Source: a virus
Virus record (IMG/VR): IMGVR_UViG_3300009788_000003
Location: 1-64,000 of that record
Direction: 5' to 3' (one strand)
Length of the DNA: 64,000 bases
Below the pieces are notes generated by a model. The model was not told the origin of the DNA. It was given only the letters and a program-made list of their open reading frames with translations, and searched no databases. The translations under genes were made by a program, and so were the position numbers. How positions within the stretch are numbered: the stretch's first letter is position 1; every line of letters begins with the position of its first letter. Shown here piece by piece: positions 51,950 to 59,452 of this stretch.

Positions 51950-52302
51950 TAATCCTTGAAGACTGCATGACCTACCGAAACCATTTCTTCATTGATATTC
52001 ATTTCCGTATGCTCACCCCTGTCCATCCAAAGCGTACCTATCCACCTTCCATACTTGCCCTTCTTATCCTTCAAAGTCGTTACAACCAAATCACCTGTCA
52101 TGTTATGCAACAGTTCAACTAAAAATTTAGTGGAAGCAATACCTGCCATTTTTTCAGTAAGGTCTTTGGTTCTGGATTCTGGTGCATTGATTCCATGCAA
52201 CCTAAATCTTTCATGAATGGTAATCTTAAATCCAAGGTCTACCCATAGATCAACCGTGTCACCATCCACTACCCTGTCTATTTTGCATTTGTATTCAAAC
52301 AT
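51946..52302 (-). CDS. Staphylococcal nuclease-like protein
   Basis: 118 residues from the ATG at 52302 (GGGGAG upstream); the longer frame lacks a site. Motifs CKIDRVVDGDTVDLWV, RFRLHGINAPE and KGKYGRWIGTLW are those of the SNase / thermonuclease fold (OB-fold, Ca-dependent). Asp of DGDT, Arg of RLHGINAPE and the distal Arg pair are present. Short, single-domain version without signal peptide. Confidence 0.7.
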   Translation of the reverse strand: MFEYKCKIDRVVDGDTVDLWVDLGFKITIHERFRLHGINAPESRTKDLTEKMAGIASTKFLVELLHNMTGDLVVTTLKDKKGKYGRWIGTLWMDRGEHTEMNINEEMVSVGHAVFKDY

Positions 52303-52303
52303 T

Positions 52304-52594
52304 TTATCTCCCCGTGTGTTTTGCAACTTCGTGTTGTTGTAGTCCAACTTCAGCAACAAGTTTACCACAGTGGGGGCATTTTACTTTTGGTGATTTGCCC
52401 TTAGTGGCATGATGCTGTGGGTTGTTGGTTTGTTGTTTCTCTGGGATGTCAAAAATGCTTGGGTCATCATCTTCAACTTTCTCACCCCCGCATTCCGCGC
52501 ATGTGTAGGGATAACCTTGCGGCTCCCTTCCATCAGAGCAACAACACAATTGGCAGATTTCCCCTTCAACTATTTGATCAGCAATATCACCCAC
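52304..52594 (-). CDS. Double zinc-finger protein
   Basis: 96 residues. CQLCCC ... CAECGG for one site; CPHCGKLVAEVGLQQHEVAKH for a C2H2-type finger at the C-terminus. Probably nucleic-acid binding; no known function. Confidence 0.6.
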   Translation of the reverse strand: MGDIADQIVEGEICQLCCCSDGREPQGYPYTCAECGGEKVEDDDPSIFDIPEKQQTNNPQHHATKGKSPKVKCPHCGKLVAEVGLQQHEVAKHTGR

Positions 52595-52820
52595 CGTCTT
52601 TCTCCGTTGGGGGTTTTCCCGTGTACCTTCTGGATGTCGTTATGTCCATAAGAGATTCCACACTTTTCATAATTGCCCGTGCATCAGAATTAGACTGACC
52701 TTCTAAAGCATCAGCTATTTCAACCATAGCCTGTCCATGTTTTCTTAATTCCTCAGATGGAACTTCGCAACGTGTATCTAATATTTCAAGAACACTATTT
52801 ACCATTTCTATTTTAGTCAT
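52587..52820 (-). CDS. Small helical hypothetical protein
   Basis: 77 residues, all-helical (MTKIEMVNSVLEILDTRCEVPSEEL ... MVEIADALEGQSNSDARAI). Overlaps its neighbours by eight and one bases. No family recognised. Confidence 0.55.
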   Translation of the reverse strand: MTKIEMVNSVLEILDTRCEVPSEELRKHGQAMVEIADALEGQSNSDARAIMKSVESLMDITTSRRYTGKPPTEKDGG

Positions 52821-53191
52821 TATCCTAACCCCTCTATAAATTCTCGTATGTTGGTTTCATCGGAGAGCATTACCGCATTATGGATAACATATCCCGGCGA
52901 TATTGGCCCCACGTAAGGAACGTCAAATTCCCCGAACTGATCAACCGTCATATCAACAATAGTATGTGACTCTTCATCGATGTTCTCTACCTGAATCCAA
53001 CTATGGTCTTTCCCCGCAAACACACCCTGACACAAGTGAATGTTGTAAGTTGGAATACCTGTCTCTTTGATTTGGATTGCTAACCAAGTTAGGGCTTCAT
53101 GACATCTACCGTAGGTACTGTCTAATCCCCTCTCTTCCAAAAACTTTGGCACATTAGCCAAAGCTGCTACTTGTCCCACTGTCGCGCTCAT
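52820..53191 (-). CDS. Cysteine peptidase / transglutaminase-like protein
   Basis: 123 residues. A likely C-H-D triad is seen: YGRCHEALTW (Cys about 29), AGKDHSWIQVEN (His about 63) and HTIVDMTVDQFG (Asp about 79), which follow the order of transglutaminase-like folds. Such small phage proteins are of unknown function. The terminator at 53209 lies upstream. Confidence 0.5.
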   Translation of the reverse strand: MSATVGQVAALANVPKFLEERGLDSTYGRCHEALTWLAIQIKETGIPTYNIHLCQGVFAGKDHSWIQVENIDEESHTIVDMTVDQFGEFDVPYVGPISPGYVIHNAVMLSDETNIREFIEGLG

Positions 53192-53208
53192 TTTACTATC
53201 CCCCAGAT

Positions 53209-53247
53209 AAAAAAAATCCCGTTCCTGAAATAAATCAAGAACAGGAT
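53209..53247 (-). terminator. Strong terminator of the alarmone hydrolase gene
   Basis: On the minus strand a 13-bp stem ATCCTGTTCTTGA / TCAGGAACGGGAT with G-U pairs, followed by eight T. Confidence 0.8.
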
Positions 53248-53269
53248 GCTCTACCCCTCCCCATTATTC

Positions 53270-53797
53270 TTACGCAGCATAACCATAAAGAAGTGCTTCA
53301 GCCCTAGCATATAATTCAGGATGTCCACCTTCCAAAGATTTCAACAGCAATTTGTTTTCGGCAACATAGACCTTTGCAAAATTCGGGTCATATTTAATTA
53401 TAGTTGGAGTGTTGTGCAGAATATCGGCAAGCTTGATTGTCTTAACTTCATTCGGGGCTTTAGCCAGATGTGCAGCAATCAAAGCCTTCCTGTGTTTTCT
53501 GTTTGTGGCAAAAGAATATTCCTTGTTGGTCAACCACTCAACATAAGTAGCAGCAACCATCCCACCAACCCTTTCAACATCAGTCAAGGTAAAGTCAGTG
53601 TCTTCAAGGATGTCATGCATCATAGCAGCCGCAATCATATCCAGATCATAAACAACATCCCGAACAATCCGTGCAACTTCCATAGGATGTTCAACATAAG
53701 GTTCACCCGTATACTTTCGGGTCTGACCCTCATGAGCCATTGCTATAAACTCGATAACATAATCGATGTCGTGAATAAATTTCATGTTAGTTTCCAT
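53270..53797 (-). CDS. Small alarmone hydrolase-like HD protein
   Basis: 175 residues. RKYTGEPYVEHPMEVARIV, AMMHDILEDTDFTLTDVE, NREHRK-like ATNRKHRKAL and IKLADILHNT fit the SpoT/MESH1 HD hydrolase domain, which removes pyrophosphate from (p)ppGpp. All HD metal ligands appear present, with no synthetase domain. It is a single-gene unit with promoter and terminator. The ATG at 53797 lies six bases after the -10 box, so it is possibly leaderless; ATG 53785 is the alternative. Confidence 0.7.
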   Translation of the reverse strand: METNMKFIHDIDYVIEFIAMAHEGQTRKYTGEPYVEHPMEVARIVRDVVYDLDMIAAAMMHDILEDTDFTLTDVERVGGMVAATYVEWLTNKEYSFATNRKHRKALIAAHLAKAPNEVKTIKLADILHNTPTIIKYDPNFAKVYVAENKLLLKSLEGGHPELYARAEALLYGYAA

Positions 53798-53803
53798 ACG
53801 TTA

Positions 53804-53832
53804 ATAGTACCATTCAGTAAATTATTTGTCAA
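53804..53832 (-). promoter_or_regulatory. TTGACAAATA-family promoter
   Basis: TTGACA (53827-53832), 17 bases, TACTAT (53804-53809), minus strand. Confidence 0.7.
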
Positions 53833-53834
53833 TA

Positions 53835-54005
53835 CTAAATATAAATAAATCCAAAGAAAAATAGTCCTGCTGTGCTGAACCAATACACCCCCAAAACCAT
53901 CATAATAATAAAAGGGTGATTGGCGTAATCAACTCTCTTGACCATGTATACGTGAATCGCATACAAGATAAAAATAGTCAGGACAATGTAAAATTTAATT
54001 TCCAT
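53835..54005 (-). CDS. Small two-span membrane protein
   Basis: 56 residues from ATG 54005, which overlaps the upstream stop as TAATG. Two hydrophobic segments (YIVLTIFILYAIHVYM; FIIMMVLGVYWFSTAGLFFFGF). It ends with TAG at 53835 just upstream of the promoter. Family unrecognised. Confidence 0.6.
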   Translation of the reverse strand: MEIKFYIVLTIFILYAIHVYMVKRVDYANHPFIIMMVLGVYWFSTAGLFFFGFIYI

Positions 54006-54148
54006 TATGCTGTCCTGACTACAACCCTGTAAGGTCTCGGATTCGGGCGCATATCAACTTCGAATCTGACATTGTACCCAAGGCTTTCCATCTCTGAGAT
54101 GTAAGCACTGGTAGCAGTCCAAGTTGAAAAGAATTTACTGGTTGTCAT
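54005..54148 (-). CDS. Very short hypothetical protein
   Basis: 47 residues (MTTSKFFSTWTATSAYISEMESLGYNVRFEVDM...), in an overlapping run of small genes (TAATG at 54005). Supported by frame and coupling only. Confidence 0.5.
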   Translation of the reverse strand: MTTSKFFSTWTATSAYISEMESLGYNVRFEVDMRPNPRPYRVVVRTA

Positions 54149-54442
54149 CTAGTACACCTTGTTAGAAAGAATAATAATTTTGGTTGTGATAGGGTCAGTT
54201 GCATTCTCAGGAACTTCAACCCCTTCAATTAAATCTGCATATTCAACAACCCACCTTTCAACATCAAAAGTCCAAAGTCCATTTGTATAAACTGAACTAT
54301 CATGGGCATAAGTGATGGGGGCAAGTCTGTAATCTTCTTCAGCAGAAGTGAAATGAAAATATCCGTGACCTTTTATCAGTTCAACCTTGTGACCGAACTT
54401 CTTCAGGATTGCAGCAGCAACATTTTTCTTAGTAGCTTTCAT
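54149..54442 (-). CDS. Hypothetical small protein
   Basis: 97 residues from ATG 54442, which overlaps the upstream stop (TAATG). Alpha/beta, YFHFTSAEEDYRLAPITYAHDSS in the middle. No family recognised. Confidence 0.55.
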   Translation of the reverse strand: MKATKKNVAAAILKKFGHKVELIKGHGYFHFTSAEEDYRLAPITYAHDSSVYTNGLWTFDVERWVVEYADLIEGVEVPENATDPITTKIIILSNKVY

Positions 54443-54633
54443 TATGCTGCCTTCCTGATTGCTAATTCCATCCCACAATAATTAACTTCATCGGCATAGT
54501 AACCTGCTTTAGAACCTTCAGGATTTGCTCTCATTGCTTCATAAGCATCCTTCATAATATAACGCAGGGAATCATCAGATTTATTTTTCAGACTGATGGG
54601 ATATGTTCTGTGGTTGATGTTTACTATGACCAT
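54442..54633 (-). CDS. Short phage protein of common type
   Basis: 63 residues (MVIVNINHRTYPISLKNKSDDSLRYIMKDAYEAMRANPEG...). The pattern of a beta pair followed by a helix with ALRxI..DA.EA and YADEVNYCG is widespread in short phage proteins; role unknown. Confidence 0.55.
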   Translation of the reverse strand: MVIVNINHRTYPISLKNKSDDSLRYIMKDAYEAMRANPEGSKAGYYADEVNYCGMELAIRKAA

Positions 54634-54635
54634 GA

Positions 54636-54860
54636 TTATTTAACTCCGTAAAGTCTAAGAGTAGCGGCACAAACAGGAACTTCATAAAGAGTGATTCCAA
54701 ATTTGCGAACAGCGATTCCTGCTTGATGTGCTTCAGGATGCTTCTTGCAAATGCGCTGAGCTAAACGATGAGTTGTAACAGTTCTCCAATGCTTGAAACC
54801 CGCAACTGCAAAAAGTCCTACCGGGATTTGAAGGCTTAAAAAGATGATTACTGTTTCCAT
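54636..54860 (-). CDS. Small protein with an N-terminal membrane segment
   Basis: 74 residues; membrane helix IIFLSLQIPVGLFAVAG then a basic region (KHWRTVTTHRLAQRICKKH). Leader includes AACAAACAACACGAGACA. The promoter at 54894-54921 drives the unit. Confidence 0.55.
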   Translation of the reverse strand: METVIIFLSLQIPVGLFAVAGFKHWRTVTTHRLAQRICKKHPEAHQAGIAVRKFGITLYEVPVCAATLRLYGVK

Positions 54861-54893
54861 TTTCTGTCTCGTGTTGTTTGTTTCTATACCTTA

Positions 54894-54921
54894 ATTATAG
54901 CACTCTACTATTATTTGTCAG
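54894..54921 (-). promoter_or_regulatory. TTGACAAATA-family promoter
   Basis: CTGACA (54916-54921), 16 bases, TATAAT (54894-54899), minus strand. Confidence 0.75.
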
Positions 54922-54930
54922 GATTATCGG

Positions 54931-54946
54931 TGTGACTTAGTTCACA
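54931..54946 (-). promoter_or_regulatory. TGTGA-CTTAGT-TCACA palindrome
   Basis: TGTGACTTAGTTCACA on the plus strand, centred near -51 of the promoter. It matches the CRP half-sites and keeps the ACTAAG core in its minus-strand reading, which links it to the ACTAAG boxes. Confidence 0.5.
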
Positions 54947-54953
54947 TTTCGGC

Positions 54954-54980
54954 AAAAAAAGAGGGGCATTTCAGCCCCCC
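54954..54980 (-). terminator. Terminator after the Cys-rich protein gene
   Basis: On the minus strand GGGGGGCTGAAATGCCCCTC forms a GGGGC/GCCCC stem and then seven T. Confidence 0.75.
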
Positions 54981-55003
54981 AAAAACACGCTCTTCTACGT
55001 GAT

Positions 55004-55237
55004 TCAATCCTTCAATAAATCTAAACAAGCACGGGGTTTTAAATAACCGTCTACATCCCGCAATTCCTTATCCAGAGTAAACCCCATAGAACAAGTTGCG
55101 TGTCCACCATAGTTATCAAAGAACTGACAGTGGGGGGAATTCTGCCCCGTAAGCTTGCAGCAATGTGTGCTGTCAGGAACCAAGATTTTCAGGTTCACCA
55201 TTTTGTATCCGTTATTCAAATTTAGTGCTTCACTCAT
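55004..55237 (-). CDS. Cys-rich small protein
   Basis: 77 residues from ATG 55237, with GGAGG nine bases upstream. CCKLTGQNSPHCQFF ... HATCSMG ... ACLDLL suggests a metal site. Function unknown. It ends in front of a strong terminator. Confidence 0.55.
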   Translation of the reverse strand: MSEALNLNNGYKMVNLKILVPDSTHCCKLTGQNSPHCQFFDNYGGHATCSMGFTLDKELRDVDGYLKPRACLDLLKD

Positions 55238-55251
55238 TTTTATTTCCTCCA

Positions 55252-55932
55252 TTATTTTATCCAATAAACTAGAACGTACCTTTCCCCCTCAGTAACAGGA
55301 TTTGCCCTATGACACTGAATAGGGTTCCCAGAAAAAAGAAGAGCATGACCCTTCGGTATTTCAATTTTCGTTTCTGGATGTCTCACGAAAGACATTTCCC
55401 CGCCCTTAAAACCATCATTCAAATTAACCGAAACAGATAGCAAGGAAGTTTTATCATGATGCATATCCATACTTCGATATCCAACTTGAGTTGTGTACTT
55501 AATCAGGAAACACTTGATAGCTTTTTCTGCTACATACCCGAACAACCCCTTGTACAAAGAATTCAAAATCCAGAGACAAATAAAATCTTCGTGATAACTA
55601 TTAATCCACGGATTCATTTTCTTCAAGTGAGTTTCGAATGCAGCATATCCATCTTTATTATCGAAGCACCACTTGTCAGCTTCGTTACCTTTCTCAATCA
55701 GCCAGTCACAATATTCATCTGAGAAAAGGGGAACTAAAAAAGTGTAGGGTAGTGGTTCCTGTATTTGGGTTAGAATCTTGCTGCCCTCATGAATGACCCC
55801 AAACGGATTAAAAATATTTTCCCAATCTGGATGCAGCATTTCGGGGGTAGGTCTCCAATTCCAAGAATCAGGAATGTCAGTGGGCAACCATTTATCCACT
55901 GCTTTAATTATGTTGCCCCGAAATTTACTCAT
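55252..55932 (-). CDS. 2-oxoglutarate/Fe(II) oxygenase-like protein
   Basis: 226 residues. Iron ligands: HxD as MHHDKTSLLSVSVNLND and distal His as PIQCHRANP, with the 2-oxoglutarate Arg in GERYVLVYW. GFKGGEMSFV and PKGHALLFSG are hallmarks of the lysyl/prolyl hydroxylase-type fold. It could modify protein, nucleic acid or a small molecule; the partner is unknown. Confidence 0.75.
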   Translation of the reverse strand: MSKFRGNIIKAVDKWLPTDIPDSWNWRPTPEMLHPDWENIFNPFGVIHEGSKILTQIQEPLPYTFLVPLFSDEYCDWLIEKGNEADKWCFDNKDGYAAFETHLKKMNPWINSYHEDFICLWILNSLYKGLFGYVAEKAIKCFLIKYTTQVGYRSMDMHHDKTSLLSVSVNLNDGFKGGEMSFVRHPETKIEIPKGHALLFSGNPIQCHRANPVTEGERYVLVYWIK

Positions 55933-56132
55933 TTTTTTCTGTCTTCAAATTGAGAAGGGTGAAATAATCTCCTTACCGCTTCAAATGTTTGATAGGGATT
56001 ATTCTTGTGGCTATCTTCCATTGCTTGCTTTATTTCATCGGCAATAGGAACCCCACTACCATCTTGAAACTCCCACACCATTGTTTTAGAATTTAATTTT
56101 CTACCGCGCCAGTAACTACCGTGTTTTGTCAT
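55929..56132 (-). CDS. Small hypothetical protein
   Basis: 67 residues (MTKHGSYWRGRKLNSKTMVWEFQDGSGVPIADE...), basic. Overlaps neighbours by four and one bases. Family unrecognised. Confidence 0.55.
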   Translation of the reverse strand: MTKHGSYWRGRKLNSKTMVWEFQDGSGVPIADEIKQAMEDSHKNNPYQTFEAVRRLFHPSQFEDRKK

Positions 56133-56452
56133 TATGAATTTCTGTGTGGGATGCTTTCCGCAAGTTCATAATCGAAGTCCACAAATGCTGCCTTCAGAAA
56201 TTCTTTAACATGACCTTCATTATTAAAGATTCTGGAATCCTCATGTGGAAGATCACGAATTGCAGTTTTGTATGTGACTTGAATAAAGTTCAATCCATAG
56301 ACACTGATTGTCCCATCCAATATTTTTGCTTTGCAGAAGGTAAGGGTTCTGAGTTTCCCATCGAAGTTTTCAATACAACCATAAACTTCATTCAGTCCAA
56401 CCTCATTACAAAATTCAAACAGCCTTGTTGATAAATCTTTCCTTGCGCTCAT
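56132..56452 (-). CDS. Hypothetical protein
   Basis: 106 residues, alpha/beta (FEFCNEVGLNEVYGCIENFDGKLRTLTFCKAKI). No family recognised. Start overlaps nothing; an ACTAAG box lies upstream at 56468. Confidence 0.55.
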   Translation of the reverse strand: MSARKDLSTRLFEFCNEVGLNEVYGCIENFDGKLRTLTFCKAKILDGTISVYGLNFIQVTYKTAIRDLPHEDSRIFNNEGHVKEFLKAAFVDFDYELAESIPHRNS

Positions 56453-56467
56453 ATTCTATCCCCGGTA

Positions 56468-56485
56468 AGTGATACTAAGTTCAAA
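56468..56485 (+). promoter_or_regulatory. ACTAAG box (intergenic)
   Basis: AGTGATACTAAGTTCAAA, immediately after the stop of the gene at 56486. No promoter was recognised beside it. Confidence 0.5.
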
Positions 56486-56794
56486 TTATTTTCTCTCGTA
56501 TGGTTCACCACAGTACAGGCAATTATCCATTTCAGGGTCTTCCCCTTCATCATAAACACACAAGGGAAAAGGATTCTGATGTTGGTACTTCTCACATTCC
56601 CATCCATCCGCAGGATACATAATCCACTGTTTCCGATCTGGAAAATCTCTGCCCACAACACATTTAACGATGTTTGCAATCTGATCATTTAACCCATTCA
56701 CTTTCTTTTGAATGGTAATCAATTTAGCATCAAGTCGTTTTACCTGAACTTCCATATCCACAACTAATTTCCCTGCTTTCCTTTTTGTTATCAT
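56486..56794 (-). CDS. Coiled-coil plus zinc-ribbon protein
   Basis: 102 residues: helical N-terminal half (VDMEVQVKRLDAKLITIQKKVNGLNDQIANI) and a C-terminal zinc-type region (WECEKYQ ... CVYDEG ... CLYCGEPYE). Role unknown. Confidence 0.6.
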   Translation of the reverse strand: MITKRKAGKLVVDMEVQVKRLDAKLITIQKKVNGLNDQIANIVKCVVGRDFPDRKQWIMYPADGWECEKYQHQNPFPLCVYDEGEDPEMDNCLYCGEPYERK

Positions 56795-56979
56795 CTGCTC
56801 TGCCCCAATTGAATATTGATCACAGCAAGATCATTCATCAGAGTTTTTTTAACCCCCTCAAGATCGTCTATTTTTTGCAACACCCTGTTAATCTCTTCCA
56901 ACGTGAAAGAAATAACAGGCTCTTCCATAGTGGCAATTGCATCTGCCCGTTTGTGTACAATCAGATTTAGTATGTCCAT
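56791..56979 (-). CDS. Small helical protein
   Basis: 62 residues, all-helical with acidic middle. Overlaps the gene downstream by four bases. Family unrecognised. Confidence 0.5.
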   Translation of the reverse strand: MDILNLIVHKRADAIATMEEPVISFTLEEINRVLQKIDDLEGVKKTLMNDLAVINIQLGQSR

Positions 56980-57270
56980 TCAATGCCTCAACGGAAATTG
57001 AGCATTCCATTCCTTCCAGTGCTCTAAAGAAAATTCTTCTATTCGTGTGTAGGCTTCCCGCATTTGTTTCAACGTCAATTCAGAAACCATAATATCTAAA
57101 CCCGTACAAAATGAATTGGCATCAAACTTCATTGACCAACCCGTGAAAAACGTGACATCGAAAGTCATAGACAGATAATGAAAATCCAGTTTTTGAATTA
57201 AATCCAGACACCCATCTTTGTCTATTCGTTGATTAAATGAATGGGCAGTTTCAATATTGTAGTTCATCAT
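56980..57270 (-). CDS. Hypothetical protein
   Basis: 96 residues (MMNYNIETAHSFNQRIDKDGCLDLIQKLDFHYLSMTFDVTFF...), alpha/beta. No family recognised. Joined to neighbours by one-base spacing. Confidence 0.55.
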   Translation of the reverse strand: MMNYNIETAHSFNQRIDKDGCLDLIQKLDFHYLSMTFDVTFFTGWSMKFDANSFCTGLDIMVSELTLKQMREAYTRIEEFSLEHWKEWNAQFPLRH

Positions 57271-57461
57271 TAAATCTCCGAACTCACTTCATCAAATGCC
57301 TGAATCGCAGTTTCAAAAGTGCTGATATTCATTTGAAGGTAAACACGGTATTCCCGGTCTACCCTATTATGACAATTAGCAGGGATTCTCTCCAACTCTA
57401 ATTGCATTTCAGATAATTTGTTTCGTGCCTCTCCGACACCCATTCTTACTTCAGTCATCAC
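57270..57461 (-). CDS. Small helical protein
   Basis: 63 residues (MMTEVRMGVGEARNKLSEMQLELERIP...), helical and polar. Overlaps the gene downstream by one base and the gene upstream by eleven. Confidence 0.5.
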   Translation of the reverse strand: MMTEVRMGVGEARNKLSEMQLELERIPANCHNRVDREYRVYLQMNISTFETAIQAFDEVSSEI

Positions 57462-57678
57462 TGACCCCCATTAAGTTTTTGGCATATCTTCGTAACGCAC
57501 CAAGTTCCTTCGATACATCTTCATGAGATTTGCGATAAACAGTACCACCCGCAAACCCTTGTATTTCAAGTTCCAACTTTTTCAAACGCTCAGCCAATTC
57601 CTGAATCATATCGTACTCTTCTGAATCACAGTTTTCTTGTCCTGCCATATCGAAAGCACGGGTTGTTAGTTTGCTCAT
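57451..57678 (-). CDS. Small helical protein
   Basis: 75 residues with EYDMIQELAERLKKLELEIQGFAGG and KELGALRRYAKNL helices. No family recognised. Overlaps the gene upstream by four bases. Confidence 0.55.
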   Translation of the reverse strand: MSKLTTRAFDMAGQENCDSEEYDMIQELAERLKKLELEIQGFAGGTVYRKSHEDVSKELGALRRYAKNLMGVSDD

Positions 57679-57896
57679 CCTAATTTACTCCACCATAAAA
57701 TTTCAGTGAAACAGGTTGCTAACCCGTATTCTTTTTTAGCATGTTCAGCAGTTTCATTTGTCAAAGTCTCAATCCCAATATCAGACTGCGGGGTTATCCG
57801 GTCTTTGATTACCAAATTTCCATACCCCTGAACAAGCGTGGAATCTTCGAAACCCATTCTGCCTGTGTAATGATAACTCACAAACAAATCACTCAT
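57675..57896 (-). CDS. Hypothetical small protein
   Basis: 73 residues (MSDLFVSYHYTGRMGFEDSTLVQGYGNLVIKDRI...), beta-rich start resembling a short phage family of unknown function. Four-base overlaps on both sides. Confidence 0.55.
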   Translation of the reverse strand: MSDLFVSYHYTGRMGFEDSTLVQGYGNLVIKDRITPQSDIGIETLTNETAEHAKKEYGLATCFTEILWWSKLG

Positions 57897-58177
57897 AATT
57901 TATCCTGATGATGTGAAATACAATCCTGCTCAGTTTCAAAAACAAGTTCTCTGCCTGACAGGGGTAAATCAATTCTCATTCTCCCTGCCAATCTCACAAA
58001 AGCATTTGCGCTTCCCTTTATTAGCATGTGTCCCGCGCACTGTAATTTTGTATTTTTGTGACACACAAAAGAATCTTCTGCCAGAATTTCAGGCATACGA
58101 TTAAGCCAACCCTTCATGCAATCAGTTCTGAACGGGCAATCTTTACAAGGCTTTCTTACATGCGGTAATTTAGTCAT
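57893..58177 (-). CDS. Cys-rich protein, DUF6283-like
   Basis: 94 residues from ATG 58177. KPCKDCPFRTDCMKGWLNRM, SFVCHKNTKLQCAGHMLIKGSANAFVRLAG match the DUF6283 type of phage proteins with Cys/His sites. Its ATG overlaps the stop of a 34-residue membrane gene. Confidence 0.7.
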   Translation of the reverse strand: MTKLPHVRKPCKDCPFRTDCMKGWLNRMPEILAEDSFVCHKNTKLQCAGHMLIKGSANAFVRLAGRMRIDLPLSGRELVFETEQDCISHHQDKL

Positions 58178-58274
58178 CTCTTTTTTCCAACCACCAGAAC
58201 AATGCCGCAAGTGCAAACGCACCAATCCCGCAAATAACAAAAGCAACAGGAATTAGATAGTAGTCTGGGTTCAT
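58170..58274 (-). CDS. Very small membrane protein
   Basis: 34 residues, MNPDYYLIPVAFVICGIGAF onward, one membrane helix and a charged end (WWLEKRDD). It overlaps the gene upstream by four bases and the gene downstream by eight (stop and start staggered). Function unknown. Confidence 0.55.
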   Translation of the reverse strand: MNPDYYLIPVAFVICGIGAFALAALFWWLEKRDD

Positions 58275-58540
58275 GATAATTTCTTTAGCCCCCAATCCGT
58301 TTTAATCTGATTGGTAAGATTCTTGACTGCGGCAATTCTTTGTTGATACTCAATCCGAACAACTCCAAGTTCCTTAGCCAAAACATTAAGGGCTTCCATT
58401 CGTGGGTCTTCCGTGAGCCTAGTGCAATCCGTACCACAAGATTTACACACAGGGGTATCTGGGAACCCATCATCTGTTTTCGGGTACTCCCGGTCTGAAC
58501 TAAAATCCCCACATTCGGGGCAATAGAATCTTTCTGCCAT
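58271..58540 (-). CDS. Zinc-ribbon protein
   Basis: 89 residues from ATG 58540. CPECGD ... CKSCGTDC at the N-terminus, then a helix (LNVLAKELGVVRIEYQQRIAAVK). Probably nucleic-acid or protein binding. Confidence 0.6.
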   Translation of the reverse strand: MAERFYCPECGDFSSDREYPKTDDGFPDTPVCKSCGTDCTRLTEDPRMEALNVLAKELGVVRIEYQQRIAAVKNLTNQIKTDWGLKKLS

Positions 58541-58541
58541 G

Positions 58542-58709
58542 TTATCCCCCAAGTTCCTTAATCCATTCTTTCTTCTTCACAATGGAGTTTTCAAGACAAA
58601 CAATAGTTTCGGAATCGCGCAGCGTCATATCATTCAATTCTTCCAACCTGCTTTGCAAGCGAATCAAATCAAGTTTGGCTTTGTCAAGTTTAGAAAATTC
58701 GGTTGTCAT
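58542..58709 (-). CDS. Small helical protein
   Basis: 55 residues (MTTEFSKLDKAKLDLIRLQSRLEELNDM...), coiled-coil forming. It overlaps the gene upstream (58706) by four bases. Its stop sits one base before the next ATG region. Confidence 0.55.
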   Translation of the reverse strand: MTTEFSKLDKAKLDLIRLQSRLEELNDMTLRDSETIVCLENSIVKKKEWIKELGG

Positions 58710-58981
58710 TTCTCTAGCCTTTGCTTTCTTTCCACTGTGTAAGTAGATTCCAGTTTGACAAGTATATGTCCTGATTCGTTAATCAGATTTTCAAACTGGT
58801 CATCTATATTCTCTAGGTCATCAGGAAGGGTTTCATACGCACCCACATATCGGGCTTTGGTACGGGCAACCCCAATACCAACTTCTACTAATGTATCTGC
58901 CTTATCAAGAACTGCCCACACTTCATCAGTCATATAGTTAGAAGTGGTGATGACTTCTTGGGTCTTCAGTAATTTTCCCAC
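58706..58981 (-). CDS. Hypothetical protein
   Basis: 91 residues (MGKLLKTQEVITTSNYMTDEVWAVLDKADTLVEVGIGVARTK...). Acidic helical end. No family recognised. Confidence 0.5.
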   Translation of the reverse strand: MGKLLKTQEVITTSNYMTDEVWAVLDKADTLVEVGIGVARTKARYVGAYETLPDDLENIDDQFENLINESGHILVKLESTYTVERKQRLEK

Positions 58982-59231
58982 GGTTATACTCCTGTACTTT
59001 GGTCATTAAAAAATCTATTCGGTTCTGCTTCCAGACATCCCGATTATTATCACGGGGATTAATTAGCCGTATAAGAACATCAGCATCAATACGATCAGCA
59101 AATTGCTTTGCATGTATCTCTGCTGCTTCTTCAAAAATTTCTTCGTGTCGTTGTTTTTTTTTCACTGATTTAAGGATTGCCGCAATTAAGCGGCTACCTA
59201 TCCCCCATCCGAATTTCTCTGCCCACTTCAT
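58938..59231 (-). CDS. Basic hypothetical protein
   Basis: 97 residues; KWAEKFGWGIGSRLIAAILKSVKKKQRHEE then acidic and basic helices, ending in HHHF. Overlaps the gene downstream by 44 bases. Possible membrane-surface association by its amphipathic start is speculation. Confidence 0.5.
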   Translation of the reverse strand: MKWAEKFGWGIGSRLIAAILKSVKKKQRHEEIFEEAAEIHAKQFADRIDADVLIRLINPRDNNRDVWKQNRIDFLMTKVQEYNRGKITEDPRSHHHF

Positions 59232-59452
59232 GAAGGTAAACCCAAAGCCCCCCGCATTTCTTTTCGGGCATCTTTTTTACCTGCTGCAACACCCCGATTA
59301 ACCATCTTCGCAAACTTTTCCAAATCTGCGTGATCGATAAAATTTAAAGGTGCGCTCCAAGTCGAATCGAACTGCCCATTAATCCAAAGTTCAAGATCGT
59401 AATCACCTTGATTGTTTCGCTTCGGATTGAATTTAATTTCACACGCACTCAT
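59228..59452 (-). CDS. Hypothetical protein
   Basis: 74 residues (MSACEIKFNPKRNNQGDYDLELWINGQFDSTWS...), beta start and basic helix. ATG overlaps the stop of the basic protein at 59449. Confidence 0.5.
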   Translation of the reverse strand: MSACEIKFNPKRNNQGDYDLELWINGQFDSTWSAPLNFIDHADLEKFAKMVNRGVAAGKKDARKEMRGALGLPS

